Origin: an uncultured Clostridium sp.
GTDB lineage: Bacteria > Bacillota_A > Clostridia > TANB77 > CAG-508
DNA: 14,810 nucleotides
Reading direction: 5' to 3'
Assembly (NCBI GenBank): GCA_947382445.1
Contig: CANCZH010000041.1
Coordinates: 1 to 14,810 of the forward strand
Shown here: positions 7,024-14,343 of the stretch, one piece after another
Layout of the letters: every line of letters starts with the position of its first letter
Numbering within the stretch: position 1 is the first letter of the stretch
Program-made: the position numbers and the translations under genes
Notes under the pieces: generated by a model
What the model was told of the DNA's origin: nothing
Seen by the model: only the letters and a program-made list of their open reading frames with translations
The model's database searches: none

Positions 7024-7841
7024 AATTTTTTTAACATTTCAATTTCTTTTAGTTGGTCTTTTCTTGAATAATAATCTTCTTCAGATACTTCTGTAATAAA
7101 ATTCTTATCTAACATTTTATATTTATTAAGCCACTCTAATTCTTTTTTTACTTCGTCTATATTAGGATGAACTCTTCCATGAGTTTCCTTTTTAGTATAT
7201 CCATCATTATCTAATGTTGCTGCAAAATGTATTTGCTTAACATATTTAACACAATCTTCTGGATTAAAATCATTTTCTAGCATTTCTTCAAATTTTAGTT
7301 TCCATATATTTGCTTTGCAATGTGCATGTGTTGTGTCTAAGCACATTTTTAAATTTGGATGGTTTATAGTTTTGCAAATTTCTAATGCTGAACATCCTTT
7401 TAGTTCATCTAGCATCATGAATAAATTTTCAATTAAAACCACTGCTCTTTTGCCTTCTACTATTTTTAATAGATTTTTTAATCTGGTAGCTAGGTTTGTT
7501 GATACATACTGATTTTTAGTCCATAATGTATGATATATTATAGCCATTTTTATGTCTAATTCTTCTGATAATTCTACTAATTTTTTTAATTGTTTTTCAA
7601 CTATTTTTTCATCTTTCATCATTAATAATTCTAAATGATAATCATCTAACGGTGGATGAACTACTATTTCTTTTAGGTTAGGAAATTCTAATTTCTTTCT
7701 TCTTATTTCATCTTCAAAATTGAATTCTTCTGTTATTCCATTTTCATTAAAAAACTGAATTTCTATTCCTTCACTTTTTAATATTATTTCTTCCATTTCT
7801 TTTCCAAATTTTTGTGCACTTAGTTTTGGATATATTTTCAT
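7008..7841 (-). CDS. Sugar-phosphate isomerase/epimerase-like TIM-barrel protein
   Basis: 277 residues of the xylose-isomerase-like (AP endonuclease 2) TIM-barrel superfamily, a cytoplasmic metal-dependent family. Putative metal or active-site residues fall where the barrel strands end: H62 in VVHPPL, H104 in IIYHTLW, E138 in VLIENL, D169 and H172/H174 in CLDTTHAH, H205 in QIHFAA, H225 in GRVHPN and E251 in FITEVS. Length fits the family. The ATG at 7841 has AGAGGT eight bases ahead, and the gap after the permease gene is 15 bases, so it is the last gene of the exporter operon. The family covers isomerases, epimerases and endonuclease IV, and the substrate cannot be read from sequence. Pairing with an ABC exporter is unusual and may mean joint handling of a sugar-like or lipid-linked compound. 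That last point is inference. Confidence 0.8.
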   Translation of the reverse strand: MKIYPKLSAQKFGKEMEEIILKSEGIEIQFFNENGITEEFNFEDEIRRKKLEFPNLKEIVVHPPLDDYHLELLMMKDEKIVEKQLKKLVELSEELDIKMAIIYHTLWTKNQYVSTNLATRLKNLLKIVEGKRAVVLIENLFMMLDELKGCSALEICKTINHPNLKMCLDTTHAHCKANIWKLKFEEMLENDFNPEDCVKYVKQIHFAATLDNDGYTKKETHGRVHPNIDEVKKELEWLNKYKMLDKNFITEVSEEDYYSRKDQLKEIEMLKKLNQGE

Positions 7842-7856
7842 TTATTACTACCTCTA

Positions 7857-9092
7857 TTAGTCATTTTTGTTTTTACATATGTTTAATATGTTCTTTAAAT
7901 TCATCTTTGTTCCATAATTTAATATTGCTGATGAATATACTTTTATTGAAATCTTTGCTATAACAAAAATGCTTACAAGTAATACCACTATTGATACTGC
8001 TAATTCTCCAATTGATGAACTCCCCATTAAACATCTTAGTGGCATGCAGAAAGGTGATGAAATTGGTAATATTGCTGCAAATTGATTAATATTGCTTGCT
8101 GGATTCATCATAGAAAAATATGATAAATAAAATCCTATAATTACTAAAAATGCTACTGGTCCATTTGCTGATTGTATATCTTCTGGTTTGCTTACCATTG
8201 AACCTGTTAGAGCATATATTAAAGCATACATAAAGTATCCCAATATAAAATATACTAGTGCAATTATTGCAACTTCTATCGTCATATTTGACATATCAAA
8301 CATACTTTCTAATATTTCTGCTGGTAAAAATGCTTTTGCTGATAAAACAGCTACTACTACAATTACTACTACTTCAAATAGTCCTACTAAGCCTATTCCA
8401 ATTGTCTTTCCTATAACTATTGTTCTTGGTGATGTTGATGTTACTAGTGTTTCCATTATTTTTGATGTTTTTTCTGTTGTTATTGATGTTGATACTTGGT
8501 ATGCACAATAATATATTGCAAAAAATAATACCATACTTAATATCATCATTACAAATATATTTCCTGAACCTGCACTTTCATCTGTTTGAATTGTGTTTAC
8601 TTCAAATTGTGTGAACATTGATTGTAGCTGTGCTTCAGTTAATCCAGCTTCCATTATTTTTCTTGCTGTATATTGTGTTTGGAATTCTTCTATTAATGAT
8701 TGTGGCATACTTTCCCCCATCATTAAACTTTCAACAATATAATCTATTGATATTTTGTCATTTTCTTTTCTAAATCTAACACATGAGTCATATTCCTCAT
8801 TTGCTAATTTTTCTTTTATATCTTCCTCTGTTAAATTTTCTTTTGCTATTTCATATTCAAAATTAGATTCTTCTTGTTCTATTTTAACTAAGGATTTATC
8901 AAAAATGTTATCATTATCTATTATTAATACTTTTGTTTTTTCTTCTTCATCTCCAAATACTGAATTTATTATATTTGGAACATTACATCCAATTACTATT
9001 ATTGCTAATATTATTATAAGTGATATTATAAAAGATTTTCTTTTTATTGCATCTTTTATAGTAAATTCAACAACTGTCATTAAATTTCTCAT
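7857..9092 (-). CDS. ABC-2 type exporter permease, NatB-like
   Basis: 411 residues with the NatB plan. There is one N-terminal membrane helix (about 20-38), then a large extracytoplasmic domain (39-178), then five helices near 179-198, 228-255, 273-297, 310-329 and 362-382. The segment after the second helix, TEKTSKIMETLVTSTSPRTIVIGK (207-230), is the conserved cytoplasmic coupling region of ABC-2 permeases. It would form the transmembrane part of an efflux system with the ATPase encoded just upstream. Bacillus NatAB exports sodium, but relatives handle drugs and peptides, so the substrate here is unknown. The ATG overlaps the ATPase stop as ATGA (9089-9092), indicating translational coupling and equal production. 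Ribosome site AGGTGG lies upstream within the ATPase gene. Confidence 0.9.
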   Translation of the reverse strand: MRNLMTVVEFTIKDAIKRKSFIISLIIILAIIVIGCNVPNIINSVFGDEEEKTKVLIIDNDNIFDKSLVKIEQEESNFEYEIAKENLTEEDIKEKLANEEYDSCVRFRKENDKISIDYIVESLMMGESMPQSLIEEFQTQYTARKIMEAGLTEAQLQSMFTQFEVNTIQTDESAGSGNIFVMMILSMVLFFAIYYCAYQVSTSITTEKTSKIMETLVTSTSPRTIVIGKTIGIGLVGLFEVVVIVVVAVLSAKAFLPAEILESMFDMSNMTIEVAIIALVYFILGYFMYALIYALTGSMVSKPEDIQSANGPVAFLVIIGFYLSYFSMMNPASNINQFAAILPISSPFCMPLRCLMGSSSIGELAVSIVVLLVSIFVIAKISIKVYSSAILNYGTKMNLKNILNICKNKND

Positions 9093-9985
9093 TTTATTTC
9101 ACCCACCTTTTCTACAAAAATTTCATGAAGTGTAGGTCTTATCAATTCGTATTTTTCTATTTTCACATTATTTTTGATAAGAGTCTTTAAAATTTCATCT
9201 GCTTGCTTTTCTTCATTAAATTCTACTATATATTTTTTTCCTGTATGTTTAGTTATTTTTAAAGATTCACCTTGTATAAAGTTTGTAATATCTTCTTTTG
9301 TATCTATTTCTATTTTAGTTACTGGATATGATTCTTTTATTTCAGTTAAATTTCCTTTGACTACTGTTTTTCCTTTGTTTAATATTACTATGTCCTCGCA
9401 GAATTCTTCAACAGAATTCATTTGGTGACTAGACATTATAATATATTTTCCTTTTTCAACTAGTTCTGTTATTATATCTCTTATAATGTTGCTATTTACT
9501 GGATCTAATCCACTAAATGGTTCATCTAAAACTATTAGTTCTGGATCATGCATTACTGCTGTTATAAATTGTATTTTTTGTTGATTTCCTTTTGATAATT
9601 TTTCTGCTAGTACATTTTTATATTCTGTCATTTTTAATTTTTCTAGCCAATAATCAACTGCTTTTTCCGCTTCTTTTTTCCCCATTCCTTTTAATTTTGC
9701 AAAATACATTAATTGATCTACTATTTTAGATTTTGGATAAATTCCTCTTTCTTCTGGCAAATATCCAAAGTTTACAGACTTTCTATCCACATTTTTTCCA
9801 TTCCATGTGATTTTTCCACTGTCTTTTTTAAGAATTCCTAGTATCATTCTTATTGTTGTTGTTTTTCCAGCACCATTTGTTCCTAGAAGAGCAAATACTC
9901 CTGGTTTGTTAAATTCAAATGATATGTTGTCTACTGCTTTTTTGTCTACAAATGTTTTAGAAACATTTTCAACTACAATTCCCAT
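9089..9985 (-). CDS. ABC transporter ATP-binding protein, NatA-like
   Basis: 298 residues with all nucleotide-binding motifs: Walker A GTNGAGKTT (35-43), the YLPEERGIY segment typical of NatA-type ATPases at the Q-loop position (75-83), signature LSKGNQQK (130-137), Walker B LIVLDEP with catalytic Glu155, D-loop SGLD (158-161) and switch His187. After about residue 215 there is the C-terminal DUF4162-like domain common in exporter ATPases. It energises export through the NatB-like permease. The start at 9985 has AGGAGG (9996-10001) ten bases ahead. That site overlaps the stop of the upstream gene (10000-10002), so translation of the two is coupled. Confidence 0.93.
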   Translation of the reverse strand: MGIVVENVSKTFVDKKAVDNISFEFNKPGVFALLGTNGAGKTTTIRMILGILKKDSGKITWNGKNVDRKSVNFGYLPEERGIYPKSKIVDQLMYFAKLKGMGKKEAEKAVDYWLEKLKMTEYKNVLAEKLSKGNQQKIQFITAVMHDPELIVLDEPFSGLDPVNSNIIRDIITELVEKGKYIIMSSHQMNSVEEFCEDIVILNKGKTVVKGNLTEIKESYPVTKIEIDTKEDITNFIQGESLKITKHTGKKYIVEFNEEKQADEILKTLIKNNVKIEKYELIRPTLHEIFVEKVGEIK

Positions 9986-9999
9986 TGATTTTTTTCCTC

Positions 10000-10851
10000 C
10001 TATTTATCAATTTTTTCTATGAATTTTGATATAAATTCAATTATTCTATAATATTTATATAGATATTCTTTAGTTTGTTTATCATTTGCTATTGGTTTTG
10101 TAAGTATTTCACGGTCAAAAAATCTAAAAAATATTAAATTTTTATGTATCATAAATTCAAATTTTAATCCAGTTTCTTCATAAAAATTTCTAACATCTTC
10201 TAATATCTCATCTGTTATTATATTTCTTGCTATTCGCATATTCTCTGAATACATAAATAATTCTTGATTTGGTATTTCATATTTTTCTTTTTTATTGTTT
10301 TTGCTATTTACACGCATTACATCTATTTCTTCAAATTCATTTTTTAATGTTCCATATGCAAATATTCCTCTAAAAAGCTCTTTTGATTGACTTCTTACTA
10401 TTATGTTTGATACAGATATAGTACTTTCTTTTCTTTTTCCTGAAATAACTCCTTTTGAATCTAATTCTTTATATATTTTGTTAAATCCTGATTTTCTATA
10501 ATAACTTCCTGATATTTCTTCGTCTTTTTCATATGTAAATCCATCTTTAATATGAATAGCTAATTCTGATAAAGCAATTTCACTATATTTATTTTGTCTC
10601 TCAATTATTTTTCTTTCACTTCTAAAAGTATATATAGTGCAAAATACAAACATCATTACTGCAACTGTAATAAATATATATTTTGCCATTACTATACTAG
10701 TTATATAAGATATAATTAAACATACTAATATAATACCAATAATTAGCCATTCTGACTGTCTTATGTCTTTTTTATGTTCATTTACTTTTTGTTTTTCTAA
10801 TGTAATCTTTTCATTTGTCAGTTTATAGATTTCCTCAAATTCTTGATTCAT
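10000..10851 (-). CDS. DUF3137-like membrane protein, first gene of the exporter operon
   Basis: 283 residues: a charged N-terminal coil (1-30), two adjacent membrane helices (about 35-53 and 57-75), then a cytoplasmic alpha/beta domain. The order of elements resembles DUF3137 proteins: a two-helix hairpin, a segment like ISVSNIIVRSQSKELFRGIFAYG (about 154-176) where the family has an FxGLF motif, and a closing part with IHKNLIFFRFF and a long helix. I hold that family name loosely. No function is established for DUF3137. Position suggests an accessory to the exporter, since its stop lies inside the ribosome site of the ATPase gene. A weak AGGGG precedes the ATG. Confidence 0.7.
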   Translation of the reverse strand: MNQEFEEIYKLTNEKITLEKQKVNEHKKDIRQSEWLIIGIILVCLIISYITSIVMAKYIFITVAVMMFVFCTIYTFRSERKIIERQNKYSEIALSELAIHIKDGFTYEKDEEISGSYYRKSGFNKIYKELDSKGVISGKRKESTISVSNIIVRSQSKELFRGIFAYGTLKNEFEEIDVMRVNSKNNKKEKYEIPNQELFMYSENMRIARNIITDEILEDVRNFYEETGLKFEFMIHKNLIFFRFFDREILTKPIANDKQTKEYLYKYYRIIEFISKFIEKIDK

Positions 10852-10907
10852 ATTCTTCCCCTATTCATATGTATTTTAATTTTTTTCTCCTTTGTATTAA
10901 CATATTT

Positions 10908-10936
10908 ATAATATTATTTTTTAAGCTTTTGGTCAA
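10908..10936 (-). promoter_or_regulatory. Promoter of the DUF3137/NatAB/TIM-barrel operon
   Basis: Minus strand: TTGACC (10931-10936), a 17-base spacer and TATTAT (10908-10913), each one base from consensus. The leader would be about 50 bases. No other promoter is visible between here and the terminator at 6995-7023, so the four genes probably share one transcript of about 3.9 kb. Confidence 0.75.
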
Positions 10937-10944
10937 GTTTTATC

Positions 10945-11004
10945 ACATAAAAAATAATAATTTTATGTAAAAAAGATAAATGCATATTATGCATTTATCT
11001 TTTT
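10945..11004 (-). terminator. Two hairpins ending the 575-aa gene transcript
   Basis: Minus-strand reading meets first a perfect hairpin (10970-10984 with 10990-11004) followed by a T6 run. A second 8-bp hairpin follows (ACATAAAA 10945-10952 with TTTTATGT 10961-10968). The first is a standard intrinsic terminator, 45 bases past the stop at 11049. The second may be a back-up before the next promoter. Confidence 0.8.
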
Positions 11005-11048
11005 ATTTTTCTATTTACTTTTTGATATTAATGGTCTATTGGAAAATA

Positions 11049-12776
11049 TTATGAATTTTCTATATCATTATCTGTATTATTTTTTGTTCCAATTTCTTGT
11101 AACATTCCATTTGAAAAATCTTCTATTAGTGATTTTAAAATTTCATTTTCAGATGCTTTTTCAATTAGCTTGTTTATTTTTTCTTCTGAATCTTTCATAT
11201 ATTCTGACACTTGTTCTTGATTATTTGCATCAATAGAATTTGAAGATGATATACTAGGTATTGAAATATCATTAACTTTCATATTTAGTTTTAAATCTAT
11301 ATTTCCCTTTGCTGTAAATATACTTGGTATATCTATATCAATATCAATTTTAGCATTAGCTTCATATTCTTTTTCTTCATTTTTGTTGTTATTCATATTA
11401 AATGTAATATTTCCATCACCATAGTTACCAGCATCAATCGTAATTTTCATTTCATTATTTGCTTTTTCATTTTTATTACTTATTTCGATAAACATTTTTT
11501 GTCTTAACACATCTTCTAATCCGCTTGCTGTTTCTATTTTTATGCTACTATTATTATCATTTGCTTTTATTGTTACTTTTGCTATATCTAATGATACTCC
11601 TGATGATTTTGCACTGATTTCTATTACAGTTTCTTCATCATTAAATGTTGATTCAACTGTAACAGTAGTTTCTTCTATTTCAATACTAATATCTGTTTTG
11701 TATACGTCTGTGTTGCTTGCATATACTGTAATTACTAATTTTCCATTAAATTCTAGTTTTTCAATTTCTTCTTTGGCGTTATCTAATGTAGAGTTTAGCA
11801 TTTCTAATAAATCTTTTGAATCCATTGTTGTTAATGCTTCTTCAGCTACATTAGCATATGTATTTACTACTTTATCAAGTATATCTTTGAAGTCTTTATC
11901 GTTTTTTAATGTCTCAATATATTTGTTTAATAATTCTTTAATATCTTTCTCTTCTAATGTTAATGTAAGTCTTTCACAGCTTTTACTTTTTCCATTTACT
12001 GATACTTTGTCTTTTTCAGATTTTATTTCTTTTGATTTTTCATTAACAAAATCTTTTAGAATTTTTTCATATCTCTCCTTAAATTCTTTTTGTGTTTTTT
12101 CGTCAACTTCTACTGTTTTTGCTACTTCTGCAAAAGTTTCCATTATTTCAGATACTGATTCTTTGATTTCATCTATATCTAGATCTTGTTCTTCAAGAAT
12201 TTTTTCTATATCCTCTTTAGAAAGTTTTAACCATTTTGAATTTATTGTTTCAGAACGAATTCCTCCTTGGTCTCCGTCATAAACAACTTCTCCTGATAAA
12301 TCAATATCATCAATTTTGGCATTTAATGCTGCATATGCTTTTTCATTTCCATCATATCTAACATCAAATCCTATTTTAGAATTATTTATTAACTCTAAAA
12401 TTGAATTCATTTGTTTTTTCTCTGATGAAGATTGTCCTTTAATTTCTAAATTATCTACATTTGCTGAAATCTCCTCTGAAATTGCAATTCCAGAATCTTT
12501 AGATAAATTATTTAATATTTTTACTGCTGAATCTTCACTATTCTTAAAGCTTTCTAATGGCTCTGCAATTGATTCGCTTAGTTTTTCAACACCAGCAACC
12601 ATCTTGCTTTTCTTTGATACATTAAATTCTATAACCCCAGTTGCTAGCAATATACCTATAACTATTGCAGCTATAAGTATTACAGCTAATACTGCTATGA
12701 TAATATATTTGGCTTTTACACCTTTTTTATTAGGATTACCATTTACAGTAGTATTTGTTTGATTTTCCTCGTTCAT
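11049..12776 (-). CDS. Membrane-anchored, probably surface-exposed protein of unknown function, 575 aa
   Basis: Short Asn/Thr-rich cytoplasmic N-terminus with KKGVKAK, one strong membrane helix (about residues 24-46), then about 525 residues predicted outside. There is no lipobox cysteine and no cleavage site, so it is an uncleaved anchor. The outer part alternates helices rich in Glu and Lys with beta stretches such as ITVYASNTDVYKTDISIEI and repeated KITIDAG / NITFNMN strands that look like a beta-sheet scaffold. It resembles clostridial anchored proteins of the DUF6583 kind, but I hold that loosely. It has no catalytic motif and no sorting signal. The start is firm: AGGAGG (12782-12787) five bases before the ATG. 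It has its own promoter and terminator, and it occupies the place downstream of rplL where rpoB is usually found. Confidence 0.8.
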   Translation of the reverse strand: MNEENQTNTTVNGNPNKKGVKAKYIIIAVLAVILIAAIVIGILLATGVIEFNVSKKSKMVAGVEKLSESIAEPLESFKNSEDSAVKILNNLSKDSGIAISEEISANVDNLEIKGQSSSEKKQMNSILELINNSKIGFDVRYDGNEKAYAALNAKIDDIDLSGEVVYDGDQGGIRSETINSKWLKLSKEDIEKILEEQDLDIDEIKESVSEIMETFAEVAKTVEVDEKTQKEFKERYEKILKDFVNEKSKEIKSEKDKVSVNGKSKSCERLTLTLEEKDIKELLNKYIETLKNDKDFKDILDKVVNTYANVAEEALTTMDSKDLLEMLNSTLDNAKEEIEKLEFNGKLVITVYASNTDVYKTDISIEIEETTVTVESTFNDEETVIEISAKSSGVSLDIAKVTIKANDNNSSIKIETASGLEDVLRQKMFIEISNKNEKANNEMKITIDAGNYGDGNITFNMNNNKNEEKEYEANAKIDIDIDIPSIFTAKGNIDLKLNMKVNDISIPSISSSNSIDANNQEQVSEYMKDSEEKINKLIEKASENEILKSLIEDFSNGMLQEIGTKNNTDNDIENS

Positions 12777-12806
12777 TTCTTCCTCCTATTTTATTTTTTA
12801 TTTTTC

Positions 12807-12826
12807 TATAGCAATTATATGCTATA
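12807..12826. promoter_or_regulatory. Palindrome TATAGCA-ATTATA-TGCTATA in the leader of the 575-aa gene
   Basis: Two perfect 7-base arms (12807-12813 and 12820-12826) flank six bases that read TATAAT on the minus strand. It could be an operator laid over a second -10, or a small RNA hairpin about 20 bases upstream of the ribosome site. No convincing -35 accompanies this -10. Confidence 0.4.
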
Positions 12827-12871
12827 AATATTGAAAACTATTCTAATATTATATTTTTATATAACATTATT

Positions 12872-12900
12872 ATAATATATTATAAATGCAATTTTATCAA
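12872..12900 (-). promoter_or_regulatory. Promoter of the 575-aa anchored protein
   Basis: Minus strand: TTGATA (12895-12900), 17 bases, TATTAT (12872-12877). It lies directly after the rplL terminator and gives a leader of about 90 bases. Confidence 0.65.
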
Positions 12901-12910
12901 CAATTTTTCC

Positions 12911-12953
12911 AAAAAAATAAAAGTGAACATTAAAGTCCACTCTTATTTTTAAA
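12911..12953 (-). terminator. Terminator after rplL
   Basis: A long stem pairs 12914-12928 with 12934-12949 (one mismatch) and is followed on the minus strand by a run of T. It starts about 20 bases past the rplL stop and closes the ribosomal stalk operon, so rplL is the last gene of the unit. Confidence 0.85.
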
Positions 12954-12968
12954 TTATTTATTAAATAA

Positions 12969-13337
12969 TTATTGTAATTCAACAACAGCTCCAGCTTCAA
13001 CAAATTTAGCTTTGATTTCTTCTGCTTCTTCTTTTGCAACAGCTTCTTTAACTGCTTTTGGAGCTCCTTCAACTAAGTCTTTAGCTTCTTTTAATCCTAA
13101 TCCTGTAACATCTCTAACAACTTTGATTACAGCTATTTTGTTTGATCCTGCATCTTTTAATACAACATCAAATTCTGATTTTTCTTCTGCAGCTGCAGCT
13201 CCTGCTGCTCCTGCTGCTGGTGCTGCAACAGCTGCTGCAGATACTCCATATTTTTCTTCAATTCCTTTTACTAATTCTGATAATTCGATAACTGTTAAGC
13301 TATCAATTTCTTCTAATAATTTTTCTATTTTTTCCAT
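12969..13337 (-). CDS. rplL: Ribosomal protein bL12 (L7/L12)
   Basis: 122 residues, the usual length. The N-terminal dimerisation and L10-binding domain (1-32) includes the [11 protein letters not shown] junction. It is followed by an Ala-rich hinge (about 33-50) and a C-terminal factor-binding domain (about 52-122) with [22 protein letters not shown], the surface that contacts EF-Tu, EF-G and initiation factors. It forms the flexible ribosomal stalk with L10. Start by AGGAGG (13347-13352), nine bases ahead. It is co-transcribed with rplJ (75-base gap) and under the same leader control. Confidence 0.98.
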   Translation of the reverse strand: MEKIEKLLEEIDSLTVIELSELVKGIEEKYGVSAAAVAAPAAGAAGAAAAEEKSEFDVVLKDAGSNKIAVIKVVRDVTGLGLKEAKDLVEGAPKAVKEAVAKEEAEEIKAKFVEAGAVVELQ

Positions 13338-13412
13338 TATTAAAATCCTCCTAAAAATTTAATTTTTTATTTATTTTTTTGTGATTTTAAAGTTCACAAT
13401 ACTTTTATTTTA

Positions 13413-13916
13413 TTATTCAGCTGATTCTTTTTGTTTTGCAACTTGGTCAAGTGCAACAGCAAGTTTTGAAATGTTTCCAAGTAATGCGCCAGCCAATTGT
13501 GCAATAAGTACTTCTCTTGATGGAAGTTGTGCAAGTGTAAGTAATTCTTCTTTAGATACTACTTTTCCTTCTATTACTCCACCTTTAATTTTGTAAAAAT
13601 CATTTTTCTTTGAGTATTCGTAAATTGCTTTTAATGAATCTAAGTAACTTCCTTCTGTTGTAATAACAGCTGTTGGTCCTACTAAAGCTTCATCTAATCC
13701 TTCAATTTTACATTCAGCTAAAGCTCTTCTTGTTATGTTATTTTTTATAACATTATAGCTTCCTTCTACGTTTCTTAAGTTCTTTCTTAATTCTGTTACA
13801 TCTGCTACGTTTATTCCTCTGTAATCAGTTAAAAGAATTAAAGATGATTTTTGCATTTTTTCAGCTAAGTTTTTTACTTCTTCTGCTTTTTGTTTTAAAA
13901 TAACTTCGCTAGCCAA
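13413..13916 (-). CDS. rplJ: Ribosomal protein uL10, with a TTG start
   Basis: 167 residues. The N-terminal rRNA-binding domain (ILLTDYRGINVADVTELRKNLR, then the YNVIKNNITRRAL segment) leads to a C-terminal helix, about 134-167, that carries L12 dimers. It is the stalk base protein and also the likely autoregulator through the leader upstream. The initiation codon is TTG (13914-13916): no ATG or GTG lies at the right place, and AGGAGGTG (13922-13929) sits five bases ahead. A weak start codon behind a strong ribosome site may help tune L10 relative to L12. Confidence 0.97.
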   Translation of the reverse strand: MASEVILKQKAEEVKNLAEKMQKSSLILLTDYRGINVADVTELRKNLRNVEGSYNVIKNNITRRALAECKIEGLDEALVGPTAVITTEGSYLDSLKAIYEYSKKNDFYKIKGGVIEGKVVSKEELLTLAQLPSREVLIAQLAGALLGNISKLAVALDQVAKQKESAE

Positions 13917-13977
13917 TTTTACACCTCCTATTATTTTCTAGTTGAAAAATAATTACAATTTTATCTGTGCCAAAGTG

Positions 13978-14044
13978 TATTTAAAATGCGTCACATATAC
14001 TTATATGTTCTTTTTCCTTTTAAATATTCTTTTCCTTGCTAAAA
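13978..14044 (-). repeat. 67-bp palindromic element, copy 2 (rplJ-proximal)
   Basis: Outer arms TATTTAAAA (13978-13986) and TTTTAAATA (14018-14026) enclose an inner palindrome ACATATA-CT-TATATGT (13993-14008). On the minus strand it ends TATGTGACGC before the outer arm. It aligns over its full length with 14230-14296, at about three quarters identity by eye and with equal length. Confidence 0.75.
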
Positions 14045-14078
14045 TTTAATTTCTTCCAACTGTTTATGTTTTATTAAT

Positions 14079-14120
14079 TAAAAAACTTCAATTTACCAAA
14101 TCTCGAGGCAAATTGAAGTT
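14079..14120 (-). terminator. Attenuator terminator of the L10 leader
   Basis: Minus strand: AACTTCAATTTGCC (14107-14120) pairs with GGTAAATTGAAGTT (14084-14097) around a 9-base loop, followed by TTTT. It stands upstream of rplJ, so it must be read through for rplJL expression. The 5' arm overlaps 14104-14112, which can instead pair with 14142-14150. Confidence 0.85.
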
Positions 14121-14141
14121 ATATATTTTATACTTCACAAA

Positions 14142-14225
14142 TTCACCTCGGTAGGGCTTACTATTATTGGCCTACTGTCTTTGGCTACGTTTGTTCGAAA
14201 AATATTCATCATTTTTCTTCGTTAA
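14142..14225 (-). promoter_or_regulatory. Ribosomal protein L10 leader (L10-L12 binding, rplJL autoregulation)
   Basis: Read on the minus strand, the segment contains the conserved-looking AGCCAAAGACAGTAGG and CCCTACCGAGG strands of the Firmicutes L10 leader, joined by a GTAGG/CCTAC stem. A side hairpin pairs 14211-14217 with 14197-14203. CGAGGTGAA (14142-14150) can pair with TTTGCCTCG (14104-14112), nine pairs including two G-U, which would block the terminator. The known mechanism in this class is that excess L10-L12 binds the leader and favours termination. The leader call rests on motif and position; the antiterminator pairing is my reading. Confidence 0.85.
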
Positions 14226-14229
14226 AAAC

Positions 14230-14296
14230 TATTTAAAACGCGGTCACATATACACATATGCTCCCTTGCCTTTTAAATAATTTTCGCCTAGCAAAA
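14230..14296 (-). repeat. 67-bp palindromic element, copy 1 (rplA-proximal)
   Basis: Outer arms TATTTAAAA (14230-14238) and TTTTAAATA (14271-14279), with an inner palindrome CATAT-ACAC-ATATG (14247-14260). It aligns with 13978-14044, sharing the outer arms, the GTATATGTGAC stretch and the flanking GC(A/T)AGG. The centres of the two copies are 252 bases apart. It directly precedes the L10 leader in the transcript, so part of it might belong to an extended leader. Confidence 0.75.
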
Positions 14297-14343
14297 TAAT
14301 AAATCTTTTTCAAACTATATATTTCTATATTTTAATTTTGGGA

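Larger units (their letters stand above)
13917..14343 (-). other. 427-base gap between rplA and rplJ: regulatory region
   Basis: No coding frame is supported here. Read in transcript order it holds a 67-bp element, the L10-binding leader, an attenuator terminator, a second diverged copy of the 67-bp element, and the rplJ ribosome site. These are listed separately. The last 47 bases next to rplA are plain AT-rich sequence, and I see no clear promoter or terminator there. Confidence 0.8.

Noticed and set aside
10852..10868. Leader peptide of six codons before the DUF3137-like gene
   Set aside because: Its ATG is 18 bases from the nearest AGGAG, too far to initiate; the frame is short enough to occur by chance.
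11542..12762. Two long plus-strand frames of 246 and 148 codons
   Set aside because: They are antisense to the 575-aa gene, Ser/Ile/Phe-rich shadows without ribosome sites; the minus-strand gene has a promoter, ribosome site and terminator.
13379..13400. Short inverted repeat (TTGTGA/TCACAA) between rplJ and rplL
   Set aside because: Only six pairs with a long loop and no T run on the minus strand, so not a terminator; rplJ and rplL are expected to be one transcript.
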